This document shows positions 35,588-44,516 of a DNA stretch of 64,000 nucleotides, in pieces (within the stretch, counting starts at the first letter, position 1; each line of letters starts with the position of its first letter). Under the pieces are notes generated by a model. It saw only the letters and a list, made by a program, of their open reading frames with translations, had not been told where the DNA came from and did no database searches. The stretch lies in assembly GCA_937886715.1 (NCBI GenBank), contig CAKZZD010000022.1:5645-69644 (forward strand), given 5' to 3'. Made by a program: the position numbers and the translations under genes. The stretch comes from an uncultured Bacteroidales bacterium. Lineage in GTDB: Bacteria; Bacteroidota; Bacteroidia; Bacteroidales; P3.

Positions 35588-35595
35588 CAAAGATA
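35588..35595 (-). promoter_or_regulatory. -7 box upstream of hutI
   Basis: Minus-strand TATCTTTG followed by GCAGG, an exact consensus match 24 nt upstream of the hutI ATG. Confidence 0.65.
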
Positions 35596-35663
35596 CGACA
35601 TTTATTTCATCCGGCAAAATTATTGTTACAGCCTGAAATTTTCCGCGCACACAGCTCATTCGG

Positions 35664-36263
35664 CTAGAGCTCCACCTGCACACCGAAGCTGGCACGCGGA
35701 TATATCTTCATGTCCACTCCAGTGAGCATGCTGTTCGAGCGGCCAAAATAGAATGTACCCACATCGCTGCTGAAAGAGAGCGCCACATGACGCGACAGGT
35801 CATAGGTCCAGCGTAAGCCGGCCCAGACATTGTCCGCTTCGGCTTCTCCAATGTCGAATCCCACACGCAACATTATGTCGAACCCCACTGCATGACGCAA
35901 CCGATAAGGGACAGTATGCCACTGCACCACTGCACCCCAACCCACATCATATCGGTCCTCGACATAAATCCAACGCACCATCTGGCCCCTGACCATTTGC
36001 TGTCCGCTGCTCATGGCATTGGCACCAACCAAATTGGCATAAAGATTCACCTCCCAACGCTGTCCTAGCCGGTAACCCAGTCCCACACTCGCACTACGGT
36101 TAGGATGCTGGCTGAATATGCCTCCACCAAACCTCACCATTGTGGGCTGGAAAGAAAAGTCCGCCGTGATATTGAGCCGATGCCAGTCGAAACCTTGGGC
36201 ACGCAAGGGATTGAAGACTATACTGAGAATTATGGCAGACGCAACTATGATTGTCTTTTTCAT
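35664..36263 (-). CDS. Predicted outer-membrane beta-barrel protein, unknown
   Basis: 199 aa with a signal peptide MKKTIIVASAIILSIVFNPLRAQ. The mature part consists of alternating amphipathic strands ending in an aromatic/hydrophobic residue (LNITADFSFQPTMVRFGGGIF, ASVGLGYRLGQRWEVNLYANLVG, WGAVVQWHTVPYRLRHAVGFDIMLRVGFDI, WAGLRWTYDLSRHVALSFSSDVGTFYFG) and a final strand ASFGVQVEL. This is the pattern of a small OmpA- or OmpW-like barrel. I do not recognise a specific family. It is the last gene of the sigma/anti-sigma operon, with 26 nt between it and the preceding barrel gene, so it may be a target or effector of that regulatory pair. Confidence 0.75.
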   Translation of the reverse strand: MKKTIIVASAIILSIVFNPLRAQGFDWHRLNITADFSFQPTMVRFGGGIFSQHPNRSASVGLGYRLGQRWEVNLYANLVGANAMSSGQQMVRGQMVRWIYVEDRYDVGWGAVVQWHTVPYRLRHAVGFDIMLRVGFDIGEAEADNVWAGLRWTYDLSRHVALSFSSDVGTFYFGRSNSMLTGVDMKIYPRASFGVQVEL

Positions 36264-36289
36264 CGCTTGGATCCTCCTATATCAAATGA

Positions 36290-37678
36290 TTAATAATGCA
36301 ATTTTATGCCCATACTGAGGGGATAGACACTGGTGTCGAGCGCGGGGCTGCCGTCCTTGCGGTCGGTATGGAACAATGGAGTCAGCGACCCCTGCACGAA
36401 AAACGACAGATGACTCCACCCGATGTCGAAACGCAGGTCGCAACGGAAACGGTTGTAGAGATGGCCTATCGTGTCGGTGATCACGTCGATGTACATGCCA
36501 TCGGCATCCGTTGCATCGGTTCGGGTACACTGGCTGAGGATGGCCGCAGAAGAGTTATGGAGGGAGACGGCAGGACGCAACTCCGCACTGAGGCGCAACC
36601 CTTTGTAGTCCAGCCGGCGATGCCATTCCACACGGATCGGGACCGATACCGTCGCCGCTGAGAGGCGACTGCTCCACACTCTTTTCTGCCCCTCGAATCG
36701 GGGCCGGTTGTAGTACTCTGGCTCGTCCACGGGTCCCAAATGGGTCAAACCGCTGACAGGATCGAAGGTAGTGCCCATCAGCCTGGGAAACGAGTAATAC
36801 TCCGCAGTAGTTCCCATACCGATACCAAAGTCCCAGTGTGGCAGACGAAACACATTCCAACCCAAACTCACGTCGAACAATCCCATGCAGGGGACATCGG
36901 GGGCAGAGACATTCATGGCATAGTCGCCCATGGGTGGCGCCATACCGCCAAAAGGACTTTGCGACCAACCGAGGAAACCTATCGAAAAGCCGCCGAACAT
37001 ACGATGTATGCGTGGCGAAAGACGGAATTGGAAGGCTTCCTCTTGATCGTCAACACCCATCTGTTCGTTGCGGCTCTCTCCGCCGGCAGTGCGCATCATG
37101 TCGGAACTGGCCACATGGCGGTAGCGCAGCACTGCATAGTCGGAGCTCTGCAGCAATGCCTGATCGGCAACCACAGGATGTGGCACCATCAGCTCGCTGT
37201 GACCTTTCGCATCAAGCCTCAAAAACTCAAAACGCAACGTGTCGCTCCCACCGACAAGCCACAACTGGCTGTCATCATACGTACTCACGCTCAGCCGCTT
37301 GGACGTGGTGTGGACATTGATTCCATTACGGTAAGGAAAGGAGGCTGGAACCACTAGCGTGTTGCCAGACATTTGCATACTCTTCAGCGGCAAACCAAGA
37401 GAGTCGGCCTGCGACAGGCGGCCGCTGGTCACCACCTGGATATAGTCGGCTGTGTCGGACATCACCGACACACTGTGTATGCCATACACCTCCACTTTGG
37501 CTATCGTCTGAAGCAGATCCTGGCGCAACACCAGTGTTTTTTCTTCTTCCTGCGCTGTGACCGTGACGGCAAAAGCCAACAGCATGGCAAACAAGCCTAC
37601 AGCCGCCGCAGTAGGCGCGATTTTCTCCGCGATGCGCGTGTTTTTCTGCGACATCCGCATTCGTTGTATGTGTTTCAT
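36290..37678 (-). CDS. Predicted exported protein: N-terminal beta domain plus outer-membrane barrel, unknown
   Basis: 462 aa. A long N-terminal leader ends in a signal-peptide-like segment (TAAAVGLFAMLLAFAVTVTAQ); starts at MRMSQ or MSQ are also possible. Residues ~45-210 form a beta-rich domain (KVEVYGIHSVSVMSDTADYIQVVTSGRL, VSTYDDSQLWLVGG, LDAKGHSELMVPHP) reminiscent of the DUF2807 beta-helix of putative surface proteins. The C-terminal half is barrel-like (GGFSIGFLGWSQSPFGGM, MGLFDVSLGWNVFRLPHWDFGIGMG, RFRCDLRFDIGWSHLSFFVQGSLTPLF, PLSMGIKLHY). I cannot assign a function. It sits 32 nt downstream of the anti-sigma gene. Confidence 0.75.
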   Translation of the reverse strand: MKHIQRMRMSQKNTRIAEKIAPTAAAVGLFAMLLAFAVTVTAQEEEKTLVLRQDLLQTIAKVEVYGIHSVSVMSDTADYIQVVTSGRLSQADSLGLPLKSMQMSGNTLVVPASFPYRNGINVHTTSKRLSVSTYDDSQLWLVGGSDTLRFEFLRLDAKGHSELMVPHPVVADQALLQSSDYAVLRYRHVASSDMMRTAGGESRNEQMGVDDQEEAFQFRLSPRIHRMFGGFSIGFLGWSQSPFGGMAPPMGDYAMNVSAPDVPCMGLFDVSLGWNVFRLPHWDFGIGMGTTAEYYSFPRLMGTTFDPVSGLTHLGPVDEPEYYNRPRFEGQKRVWSSRLSAATVSVPIRVEWHRRLDYKGLRLSAELRPAVSLHNSSAAILSQCTRTDATDADGMYIDVITDTIGHLYNRFRCDLRFDIGWSHLSFFVQGSLTPLFHTDRKDGSPALDTSVYPLSMGIKLHY

Positions 37679-37709
37679 ATCGTATGTGTTTTTCTTTTTC
37701 CGGAATTGT

Positions 37710-38351
37710 CTAATTTTTTGCCGTCAGCGGTTCAAGCCATGGGTTGATGGCCAGGCGGGCATTCTCCACCACCGTGGCCACACTGACCGAGGGCTCAGGC
37801 AGCGGCACCGACACCATGCTGTCCTCAGTCGACGGCATTTCCTCTTGGGCCTGACAGGGGTCGGTGGACACCTCTTCTGCCAACACAGGTTCTTCTGTCG
37901 GAACATGCTGGATGTCGGCAGGAGGGATGGTACGTATGGGACGGACGGGCGTTGGGGCGACAGGGCTCACCGGCTGTTCCTCGGCCGTGGTTTCGGTTTC
38001 ACTTTCATGCGCCACTGGCGTCACCACTCCGGCCAGCACAGGACCTTCGGGAGGTTGCCGAGTGAGCAACAGCAGGGTGGTGGTAGTCAGCAGCAGCAAC
38101 AGCACCGCAGCAGCAGCACGCCACCAAGCAAAAGAGCCTCCTTCATTCTTCATCATCAGCTCCTTGTCGGGCATGGCGGCCACCACCGGAGTCACTTTCA
38201 CGGCAGCCACCTCATCCATCTCCTCCTTCATTTCGGGATGTGCGGCAAGAAATTCCTCCACCGCAATGCGCTCTTCCGGCGACAGTGCCCCGTCGGCATA
38301 GCGCATCAGCCAGCCTTCGCAGTTGTCCTTCGTGATCATATCCTTATTCAT
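37710..38351 (-). CDS. Predicted membrane anti-sigma factor
   Basis: 213 aa. The N-terminal ~85 residues resemble an anti-sigma helical domain (DNCEGWLMRYADGALSPEERIAVEEFLAAHPEMKEEMDEV). A single transmembrane helix follows (about 73-97, WWRAAAAVLLLLLTTTTLLLLTR), and then a Pro/Thr/Glu-rich periplasmic tail (VTPVAHESETETTAEEQPVSPVAPTPVRP). The first residues overlap the stop of the ECF sigma gene by 4 nt, the typical layout of a sigma/anti-sigma pair. It would hold the sigma factor at the membrane until an envelope signal releases it. Confidence 0.85.
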   Translation of the reverse strand: MNKDMITKDNCEGWLMRYADGALSPEERIAVEEFLAAHPEMKEEMDEVAAVKVTPVVAAMPDKELMMKNEGGSFAWWRAAAAVLLLLLTTTTLLLLTRQPPEGPVLAGVVTPVAHESETETTAEEQPVSPVAPTPVRPIRTIPPADIQHVPTEEPVLAEEVSTDPCQAQEEMPSTEDSMVSVPLPEPSVSVATVVENARLAINPWLEPLTAKN

Positions 38352-38821
38352 TTGTAATCCTCCAGTTGCTTTTTCAGTTGTTTGCGTGCACGGTAAAGAT
38401 AAACGCCCACCTGCTGTTCGCTGAGCCCCGTGAGGCGCGACATCTCGGCATATTCGTAACCCTCCAGGTCGCGCAGCAGCACCAGCGCCCGTTGCTGTTC
38501 CGGCAGGGTGGCAAGGGCCTTGGCCAGACTGTCGCGCAGCTCGTAGTTGTCGTGCTGACGGTATGCCGCCTCGGAATCAATCTGTGCGCGGCGCACCACC
38601 TCGTCATGGCGGTGCATGTCCACCAGGCGACGGTAGAGGGCTCTGACAAGCCAGCCCCGGGCACCCCCGGCCTCCACCTCGTTGCGCTTCTCCCACAGGT
38701 CGGCGAAAACATCCTGCACCGCATCTTCGGCAGCTGCGCTCAGATTGGCATAGCGCAGCGCAAAACGGTAGAGGTCGTCGCCCAGATGACGCACACAACG
38801 ATTGTATTCTTTCGCATTCAT
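38348..38821 (-). CDS. ECF RNA polymerase sigma factor
   Basis: 157 aa from MNAKEYNRCVRHLGDDLYRFALRYA; an in-frame ATG at 38899 is less likely. Region 2 is DDLYRFALRYANLSAAAEDAVQDVFADLWEKR, with the DAVQDVF promoter-melting segment. Region 4 is LATLPEQQRALVLLRDLEGYEYAEMSRLTGLSEQQVGVYLYRARKQLKKQL. It is a short sigma-70 family factor lacking regions 1 and 3. The first gene of a four-gene set with its anti-sigma and two predicted outer-membrane proteins. No TAnnTTTG box was found upstream, in keeping with an autoregulated promoter, but I cannot define one. Confidence 0.9.
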   Translation of the reverse strand: MNAKEYNRCVRHLGDDLYRFALRYANLSAAAEDAVQDVFADLWEKRNEVEAGGARGWLVRALYRRLVDMHRHDEVVRRAQIDSEAAYRQHDNYELRDSLAKALATLPEQQRALVLLRDLEGYEYAEMSRLTGLSEQQVGVYLYRARKQLKKQLEDYK

Positions 38822-38940
38822 TTCTGTACAATATACGTCCGGCAGCACCCTTTTCTTACAGCCCACGGAAAAAAAAATCAGCTCCCAACCGCTATGCATG
38901 CGGGCGAGAGCTTTGTTTTTGGGAACGGGCCGGCGGTTTG

Positions 38941-39960
38941 TCAGAACAACTCCTGCTGCGTGCCCTGCTTGATTTTGCCGAGGTGCTGATAGGCCAGCAT
39001 GGTGGCCTCGCGGCCGCGGGGCGTACGCATCAGATAACCTTCCTGGATAAGGTAGGGCTCATACACCTCCTCCACCGTGCCGGGATCCTCGCCCACGGCT
39101 GTGGCAATAGTGCCGAGACCCACAGGGCCTCCCTTGAACTTGTCAATGATGGTGGACAGGATGCGGATATCCATATCGTCCAATCCATTGCGGTCCACAT
39201 TCAGCGCCTGCAGCGCATAGCGCGCAATGTCGAGCGTGATGGTGCCGTCGCCTTTCACCTGGGCAAAATCGCGCACGCGGCGCAACAGTCGGTTGGCAAT
39301 ACGGGGGGTGCCGCGGCTGCGGCGGGCAATCTCGATGGCACTCTCGCTGGTGATCTTCACCTGCAACAGGCCCGCCGAGCGGTTGACGATATGGGTGAGC
39401 GTCTCCGCATCGTAGTATTCCAGACGGCAATTGATGCCGAAACGGGCACGCAGCGGAGCGGTGAGCATACCGCTGCGCGTGGTGGCGCCGATGAGGGTGA
39501 AGGGCTTCAGATTCAGCTGCACCGAACGGGCGGCAGGGCCGCTCTCGATCATGATGTCGATGCGGAAATCTTCCATGGCACTATAGAGATACTCCTCCAC
39601 CACAGGCGACAAACGGTGGATTTCGTCGATGAAGAGCACATCGTTGGGCTGGAGCGACGTGAGCAAACCGGCCAGGTCGCCGGGTTTGTCAAGCACCGGA
39701 CCGCTGGTAGTCTTGATACTGACACCCAGCTCATTGGCGATAATATTGGAGAGGGTGGTCTTTCCTAGACCCGGAGGCCCATACAGCAGCACATGGTCGA
39801 GCGGCTCGCAACGGTCCTTGGCAGCACGGACGAACACCTTGAGGTTCTCCACCACCTGGTCCTGACCGGCAAAAGCGTCAAAACCCGAAGGGCGCAACGC
39901 ACGCTCGATGTCCTTCTCCTGCGCAGAGATACTGCGGCTGTCCAAATTGTCGTTAGGCAT
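38941..39960 (-). CDS. ruvB: Holliday junction branch-migration DNA helicase RuvB
   Basis: 339 aa. AAA+ ATPase with Walker A GPPGLGKTTL, Walker B DVLFIDEIHRL, sensor GATTRSGMLTAPLRARFGI, and the C-terminal winged helix (GLGTIATAVGEDPGTVEEVYEPYLIQEGYLMRTPRGREAT). The N-terminus is LRPSGFDAFAGQDQVVENLKVFVRAAK. It works with RuvA as a hexameric motor on Holliday junctions. A promoter-like box lies ~100 nt upstream. Confidence 0.96.
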   Translation of the reverse strand: MPNDNLDSRSISAQEKDIERALRPSGFDAFAGQDQVVENLKVFVRAAKDRCEPLDHVLLYGPPGLGKTTLSNIIANELGVSIKTTSGPVLDKPGDLAGLLTSLQPNDVLFIDEIHRLSPVVEEYLYSAMEDFRIDIMIESGPAARSVQLNLKPFTLIGATTRSGMLTAPLRARFGINCRLEYYDAETLTHIVNRSAGLLQVKITSESAIEIARRSRGTPRIANRLLRRVRDFAQVKGDGTITLDIARYALQALNVDRNGLDDMDIRILSTIIDKFKGGPVGLGTIATAVGEDPGTVEEVYEPYLIQEGYLMRTPRGREATMLAYQHLGKIKQGTQQELF

Positions 39961-40055
39961 TGTCGCTATTCCTTTCCGTTTAGTATGCTATTCTCCTCAT
40001 CTGAACACTCTTAGTGTGCCTGACACCCCAGGCCTGCAACACGCGGTTCAAATTG

Positions 40056-40063
40056 CAAAAATA
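40056..40063 (-). promoter_or_regulatory. -7 box upstream of ruvB
   Basis: Minus-strand TATTTTTG, an exact TAnnTTTG match followed by CA, about 96 nt upstream of the ruvB ATG. Confidence 0.45.
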
Positions 40064-40140
40064 TAACTTTTTACCGACATAACAAAAAAAAACTTGCACA
40101 CCCCTCCTATACGCTTTCCCCGACATGCCAACACCCTGAC

Positions 40141-40214
40141 ATCCACCTACCAACTCCTACTGCAGTAGGAGTTGGGTAGGAGTTGGGTAGGAGTTGATAA
40201 GAAGATGGTATTGG
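40141..40214. repeat. Bipolar 11-bp repeat array, copy 3 (divergent gap ruvB / usp)
   Basis: Core CTCCTAC-TGCA-GTAGGAG at 40154-40171, inside a perfect 24-bp palindrome (40151-40174). Right arm: GTAGGAGTTGG, GTAGGAGTTGG, GTAGGAGTTGA, TAAGAAGATGG, then TATTGGG. Left arm outward: GTAGGAGTTGG, TAGGTGGATGT. The right end matches copy 1 through TAAG.AGA.GGTATTG. It sits in the 491-nt gap 39961-40451. From 40215 to 40451 I see only G-rich non-coding sequence and a spurious 60-codon ORF; no confident promoter for the downstream usp gene was found. Confidence 0.88.
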
Positions 40215-40451
40215 GAATCAGGCTGTTGCAAGTGACGTTTAACATTTGCTTCAAAAAGGGCGATAAAAACGGCTAACTATCATGGAACATGGCAGTTATA
40301 GAACGGAAAGGGCGTGGAGCGGAATCGGCAGAGATGGGGGTCGGAAGGCCGAGAGGAGGAGCACTGGCAACAAAAAAGTGGAGATGAGCCACAATAATAT
40401 GGCGAGTGTATCGTTAACAAGTTACATAATGATATTAATGAATAATATAAA

Positions 40452-41300
40452 ATGCAGTATATGAAGCCTATCATCGTAGGAACCGACTTTTCAGAAGGGT
40501 CATACAACGCACTGGAGCTGGCCATCGACGTGGCCAACCGCATGCAGAGCGACATATTGCTGATGTGGGTGAAGCGCGAGAAGCTGCTCATCAACAGCGA
40601 GCAGGTGGAGATTATGGCAAATCTGGCCAAGGACAAGCTGATTCAGCTGTGCGAGAAATACCAAGAGCGGATGAAATACGGCCGCATCCACTGGATGATA
40701 AGCAAGGGCAAGGTGGCCCCGGCACTGGCCGTCACCGCCACACGCGAATTGGCGCCGATCATCATCATCGGCACCAACGGTGCGTCGGGATTTGAGAAAT
40801 ATTGGATTGGCAGTCAGGCCGTTCGCATAGTGCAGGACAGCCCGTGTCCGGTGCTGACGGTGCGTCAGGGCTACGATTTCCACAAGAAGCTGGAGCGCAT
40901 CGTGGTGCCCATCCGGGTGAACGCCAATTCGCGCCAGAAGGTGCCGCCGGCAGCATCGATGGCCAAAGTGTTTGATTCCGAAGTGCATATCCTGGGTCTG
41001 CTCGACATGAAAGAGGACGAGACCGCCCTGCGGACCTACATAGCCCAGTCGATGGAATATCTCGAACGCGAAGGCATCCCCTACAAATTCGAGATTCGTC
41101 CCTATTCGAGCTATAGCGACACAGTGCTCAACTATGCCGAGGAGATCAAGGCCGACTTGCTGGTGATCAACACTGAGCAGGACCGCATCATCTCGCAGAT
41201 CTTCCTGGGAACCAATGCCCAACAGATTGTCCACAAGTCGCAGATACCGGTGCTATGCATTCATCCTGAGGACTATATCAACGTGAGCGCGAAAGTGTGA
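40452..41300 (+). CDS. Universal stress protein, two tandem Usp domains
   Basis: 282 aa (279 if translation starts at the ATG at 40461, MKPIIVGTDFSEGS, which fits the family slightly better). Domain 1, about 4-145, begins IIVGTDFSEGSYNALELAIDVA and ends with the nucleotide-loop-like region IIGTNGASGFEKYWIGSQAVRIVQDSPCPVLTV. Domain 2, about 155-275, starts KKLERIVVPIRVNANSRQKVPPAASMA and ends LLVINTEQDRIISQIFLGTNAQQIVHKSQIPVLCIHPE. The G-2x-G-9x-G(S/T)-like loop is better preserved in domain 1. Such cytoplasmic proteins bind ATP/AMP and accumulate under stress. Its stop overlaps the next ATG by one base. Confidence 0.88.
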   Translation: MQYMKPIIVGTDFSEGSYNALELAIDVANRMQSDILLMWVKREKLLINSEQVEIMANLAKDKLIQLCEKYQERMKYGRIHWMISKGKVAPALAVTATRELAPIIIIGTNGASGFEKYWIGSQAVRIVQDSPCPVLTVRQGYDFHKKLERIVVPIRVNANSRQKVPPAASMAKVFDSEVHILGLLDMKEDETALRTYIAQSMEYLEREGIPYKFEIRPYSSYSDTVLNYAEEIKADLLVINTEQDRIISQIFLGTNAQQIVHKSQIPVLCIHPEDYINVSAKV

Positions 41301-42556
41301 TGGGAGGAAACTACGACGTGATAGTGGTCGGAGGCGGAGCCTCGGGGCTAATGGCAGCCGTGACTGCCGCCGAACGCGGCCGCAATGTGCTGCTGCTCGA
41401 GAAGATGGACCAGGCGGGGCGCAAGCTGCGCATCACCGGCAAAGGGCGCTGCAACCTGACCAATATGTCGCCGCTGCGCGAGACACTGTCGCACATCGGG
41501 TCGGACAGCCGATTCCTGCGCAATGCATACGGGCGTTTCTTCAACCAGGAACTGATGGATTTTTTCACCAACCGGGGGGTGGAACTCGTCGTGGAACGGG
41601 GCAACCGCGTGTTCCCCGCCAGCGGAAAATCGCTCGACATCTTTCTGGCGCTGATCAACGACCTGGAACGACGCGACAATGTGACCATCCGCAAGAACTG
41701 CGCGGTGAAGCGCATCGAGACCTACCAGGAGGGCCACTTCCGCAGGGTCACAGCCGTCATACTGCAAAACGGCGAACGCATCGCATGCCCCAACATAGTG
41801 CTGGCCACAGGCGGCATGTCCTACCCCACCACCGGATCGACAGGCGCCGGCTACCGCATAGCCACCGACCTGGGCCATACCGTGAAGGAGCCTGTGCCGT
41901 CGCTTGTGGCCATGAACTGCAGCGAGGCGCTGCCTTCGGAAATGGTGGGCTTTGCGCTCAAGAATGTCAATCTGAGCATCATCGACGCGGAGGGCCGCAC
42001 GTTGTCGTCGCATTTCGGCGAAATGTCGTTTACAGAAGACGGCATTGCAGGACCTATTGCGCTGAGCGCCAGCCGCATCGCGTCGCGTCCGCTACACAAC
42101 GGCGCCACTCTCAAGGCACGTATCGACCTCAAGCCGGCGCTGACTGCCGAACAACTGGACAAACGATTGATAGCAGATCTGGACCAGAACGGCACACGCA
42201 TATTCAACGATGCGCTCCGGATGTGGCTCCCCGCAGAACTTATCCCGCTGGCACTAAAGAGTTTGCATATCGAATACTACAAACGGCTCAACCAGATCAA
42301 TGGAGAAGAACGGCGGCGTCTGGGCAAATGGCTCAAGGCAATGGAACTCACGCTATGCGGCACCCACGATTTCAACGAGGCCATCATCACCCAAGGAGGC
42401 GTCAACCTCGACGAGGTGAATCCCAAAACGATGGAATCGCGTCTGGTGCAGGGCCTCTACATCGTTGGCGAACTGCTCGACCTCGATGCCGACACGGGTG
42501 GCTACAACCTGCAGATAGCCTTCTCCACCGGCCATGCTGCCGGCGCAGCCATCTAA
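41300..42556 (+). CDS. HI0933/YhiN-like NAD(P)/FAD-dependent flavoprotein
   Basis: 418 aa from ATG at 41300 (stop/start TGATG overlap with the usp gene); a GTG one codon earlier is possible. The N-terminal dinucleotide-binding motif is YDVIVVGGGASGLMAAVTAAERGRNVLLLEK. It is followed by AGRKLRITGKGRCNLTNM, the family fingerprint, and by IVLATGGMSYPTTGSTGAGYRIATDLGHT and MSFTEDGIAGPIALSASR. It ends with GELLDLDADTGGYNLQIAFSTGHAAG. The biochemical reaction of this conserved family is not established; some members are annotated as aminoacetone oxidases. Cytoplasmic. Confidence 0.9.
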   Translation: MGGNYDVIVVGGGASGLMAAVTAAERGRNVLLLEKMDQAGRKLRITGKGRCNLTNMSPLRETLSHIGSDSRFLRNAYGRFFNQELMDFFTNRGVELVVERGNRVFPASGKSLDIFLALINDLERRDNVTIRKNCAVKRIETYQEGHFRRVTAVILQNGERIACPNIVLATGGMSYPTTGSTGAGYRIATDLGHTVKEPVPSLVAMNCSEALPSEMVGFALKNVNLSIIDAEGRTLSSHFGEMSFTEDGIAGPIALSASRIASRPLHNGATLKARIDLKPALTAEQLDKRLIADLDQNGTRIFNDALRMWLPAELIPLALKSLHIEYYKRLNQINGEERRRLGKWLKAMELTLCGTHDFNEAIITQGGVNLDEVNPKTMESRLVQGLYIVGELLDLDADTGGYNLQIAFSTGHAAGAAI

Positions 42557-42597
42557 CATAGAATGAAGCACTTGTGCTGCAGATAGCAGCGAGGGAT

Positions 42598-44514
42598 CTA
42601 CTGCTCGGCGGAGATGACGGCATCCTCCCACTCCTGCATCTTTTTGTCGAGCTGGTCCTTCAACGACTGGTATTCCTTGTAGAAGTCGGGGCTTTGGGCC
42701 TCGCCGGTGGCGAGAATGGCATCTTTAGCAGCGATATCAGCCTCGAGGGCTTCGATTTCCTGTTCTTTCTGCTTCACGACGTTTTGCAACTTGCGCCGCT
42801 CACGCTCGCGCTCTTTGCTTTGCTCGTAGGCCTGCTTGGAGGCCGACATTTCTTTCGCCTTGCCAGAAAAAGAGGACTGCTGGAGGGATGGAGCGGCAGC
42901 GACGCTGCTGTTTGCATTCTCCAGAAACTCCATGATGTCGCACTTGTATTCGTGCACGGCGCCGTCGCGGAACTCGTACAGTTCGTCGGTCAGGCCGCTG
43001 AGGAAGTCGCGGTCGTGGCTCACCACAATCAGCGTGCCGGTGTACTGCAGGAGGGCATTCTTCAATATGTCCTTCGAGTTCATGTCCAAGTGGTTAGTGG
43101 GCTCGTCAAGCACCAGAAGGTTGCTCGGCGTCAAGAGCAACTTGGCCAGCGCCAGGCGGGCCTTCTCGCCGCCGCTGAGCACTTTCACCTTCTTGTCGAT
43201 ATCGTCGTCGGAGAAAAGGAAACTGCCCAGGATGTTGCGTATCTTCGGGCGGATGTCGCCCTGGGCGATGTCGTCAATGGTCTCGAACACCGTCTTGTCG
43301 AGATTGAGCATAGCAGCCTGGTTCTGTGCATAGTAGCCAACCACAACGCCAGCACCGAGGCGGAACTGTCCGGTATAGTCGTTGATGTCGCCCACGATGA
43401 TCTTGGCCATTGTCGACTTGCCCTCGCCATTGCGGCCCACAAAGGCAATCTTGCGCCCCGAAGTGATCAGCAGGTCGACCCCGTCGAAAACCTGATTCTC
43501 GCCGTAGGCTTTGCCCAAATGCTGAGCCTCGACCACAATCTTGCCGCTGTGGGGAGCCGGAGGAAACTGGAAATGAATGCTTTCCGTCGACACTTCGTCG
43601 ATCGTGACACGATCCATGCGCTCCAACATCTTGATGCGGCTCTGCACCTGCTTCGACTTGGTGGCCTTGTAGCGGAAACGCTCGATAAAAGCCTCAATCT
43701 GAGCCACCTGCCGCTGCTGGTTGGTCAGTTGTGCCATCTGGCTGGCACGGCGTTCCTGCATCTGCACCACATACTCCGAATAGGGACACTTGTAGTCGTA
43801 GATACGGCCAGCCGTGATCTCGATGGTGCGGCGGGTGATGTTGTCGAGGAAAGTGCGGTCGTGGCTCACCAGCACCACCGCTCCGGGATAGGACGAGAGG
43901 TAACCTTCGAGCCACTGGATCGAGACGATGTCGAGATGGTTGGTAGGCTCGTCCAGCAGAAGGAAATCGGGACTGCGTAGAAGCAGCTTGGCCAGCTCGA
44001 CACGCATCTGCCAGCCGCCGCTGAACACAGCCACCGGACGGTCAAAGTCGTCGTGCCTAAACCCCAGTCCCAGCAGCACCTTCTCGGCCGCCTCGCGACG
44101 GTGGCCTCCACCCAGCATGGCAATGTGCTCGGTGACATCGCTGTGGCGCTGCAGGAGTCGGGAATAGTCGTCCGACTCATAGTCGGTGCGTTCGGCGATC
44201 TCGGCCGTCAGCCGCTCCAGCTGGCGTTCCATCTCATCCAGCTGGCTGAAAGCCGTCAGCGTCTCTTCAATCACTGAGCCCACAGCGTCGGGCACCATCT
44301 CCTGCGGCAGGTAGCCCACCGTCTGGCCCGCAGCCATCACAATGGTGCCGCTCTCGGGCTCCTGCCATCCACACAAGATCTTCAACAGCGTCGACTTGCC
44401 GGCGCCGTTCATGCCCACCAGGCCAATACGGTCGTGGTCGCCGATGTTGAAGGTGACATTCTCGAAAAGGTTGGTCCCCGTGAACTGGACCGAAAGGTTG
44501 TTAATGCTGATCAT
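42598..44514 (-). CDS. ABC-F family ATP-binding protein (ribosome-associated type)
   Basis: 638 aa from MISINNLSVQFTGTNLFENVTF; the longer ORF to 44697 would read through the tonB end. Two ABC domains have Walker A motifs GMNGAGKSTLLK and GRNGEGKSTMAK, signature FSGGWQMRVELAKLLL and LSGGEKARLALAKLLL, and Walker B FLLLDEPTNHLD and LLVLDEPTNHLD. They are joined by the charged P-site tRNA-interacting linker (MQERRASQMAQLTNQQRQVAQIEAFIERFRYKATKSKQVQSR). A C-terminal coiled coil follows (SKERERERRKLQNVVKQKEQEIEALEADIAAKD). There are no membrane segments. ABC-F proteins act on the ribosome as translation factors or antibiotic-protection proteins. It converges with the HI0933-like gene. Confidence 0.93.
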   Translation of the reverse strand: MISINNLSVQFTGTNLFENVTFNIGDHDRIGLVGMNGAGKSTLLKILCGWQEPESGTIVMAAGQTVGYLPQEMVPDAVGSVIEETLTAFSQLDEMERQLERLTAEIAERTDYESDDYSRLLQRHSDVTEHIAMLGGGHRREAAEKVLLGLGFRHDDFDRPVAVFSGGWQMRVELAKLLLRSPDFLLLDEPTNHLDIVSIQWLEGYLSSYPGAVVLVSHDRTFLDNITRRTIEITAGRIYDYKCPYSEYVVQMQERRASQMAQLTNQQRQVAQIEAFIERFRYKATKSKQVQSRIKMLERMDRVTIDEVSTESIHFQFPPAPHSGKIVVEAQHLGKAYGENQVFDGVDLLITSGRKIAFVGRNGEGKSTMAKIIVGDINDYTGQFRLGAGVVVGYYAQNQAAMLNLDKTVFETIDDIAQGDIRPKIRNILGSFLFSDDDIDKKVKVLSGGEKARLALAKLLLTPSNLLVLDEPTNHLDMNSKDILKNALLQYTGTLIVVSHDRDFLSGLTDELYEFRDGAVHEYKCDIMEFLENANSSVAAAPSLQQSSFSGKAKEMSASKQAYEQSKERERERRKLQNVVKQKEQEIEALEADIAAKDAILATGEAQSPDFYKEYQSLKDQLDKKMQEWEDAVISAEQ

Positions 44515-44516
44515 GC

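Noticed and set aside
40282..40464. A 60-codon ORF in the ruvB/usp gap
   Set aside because: Low-complexity, Arg/Gly-rich start, overlaps the usp start, no recognisable domain; it reads the G-rich flank of the repeat.
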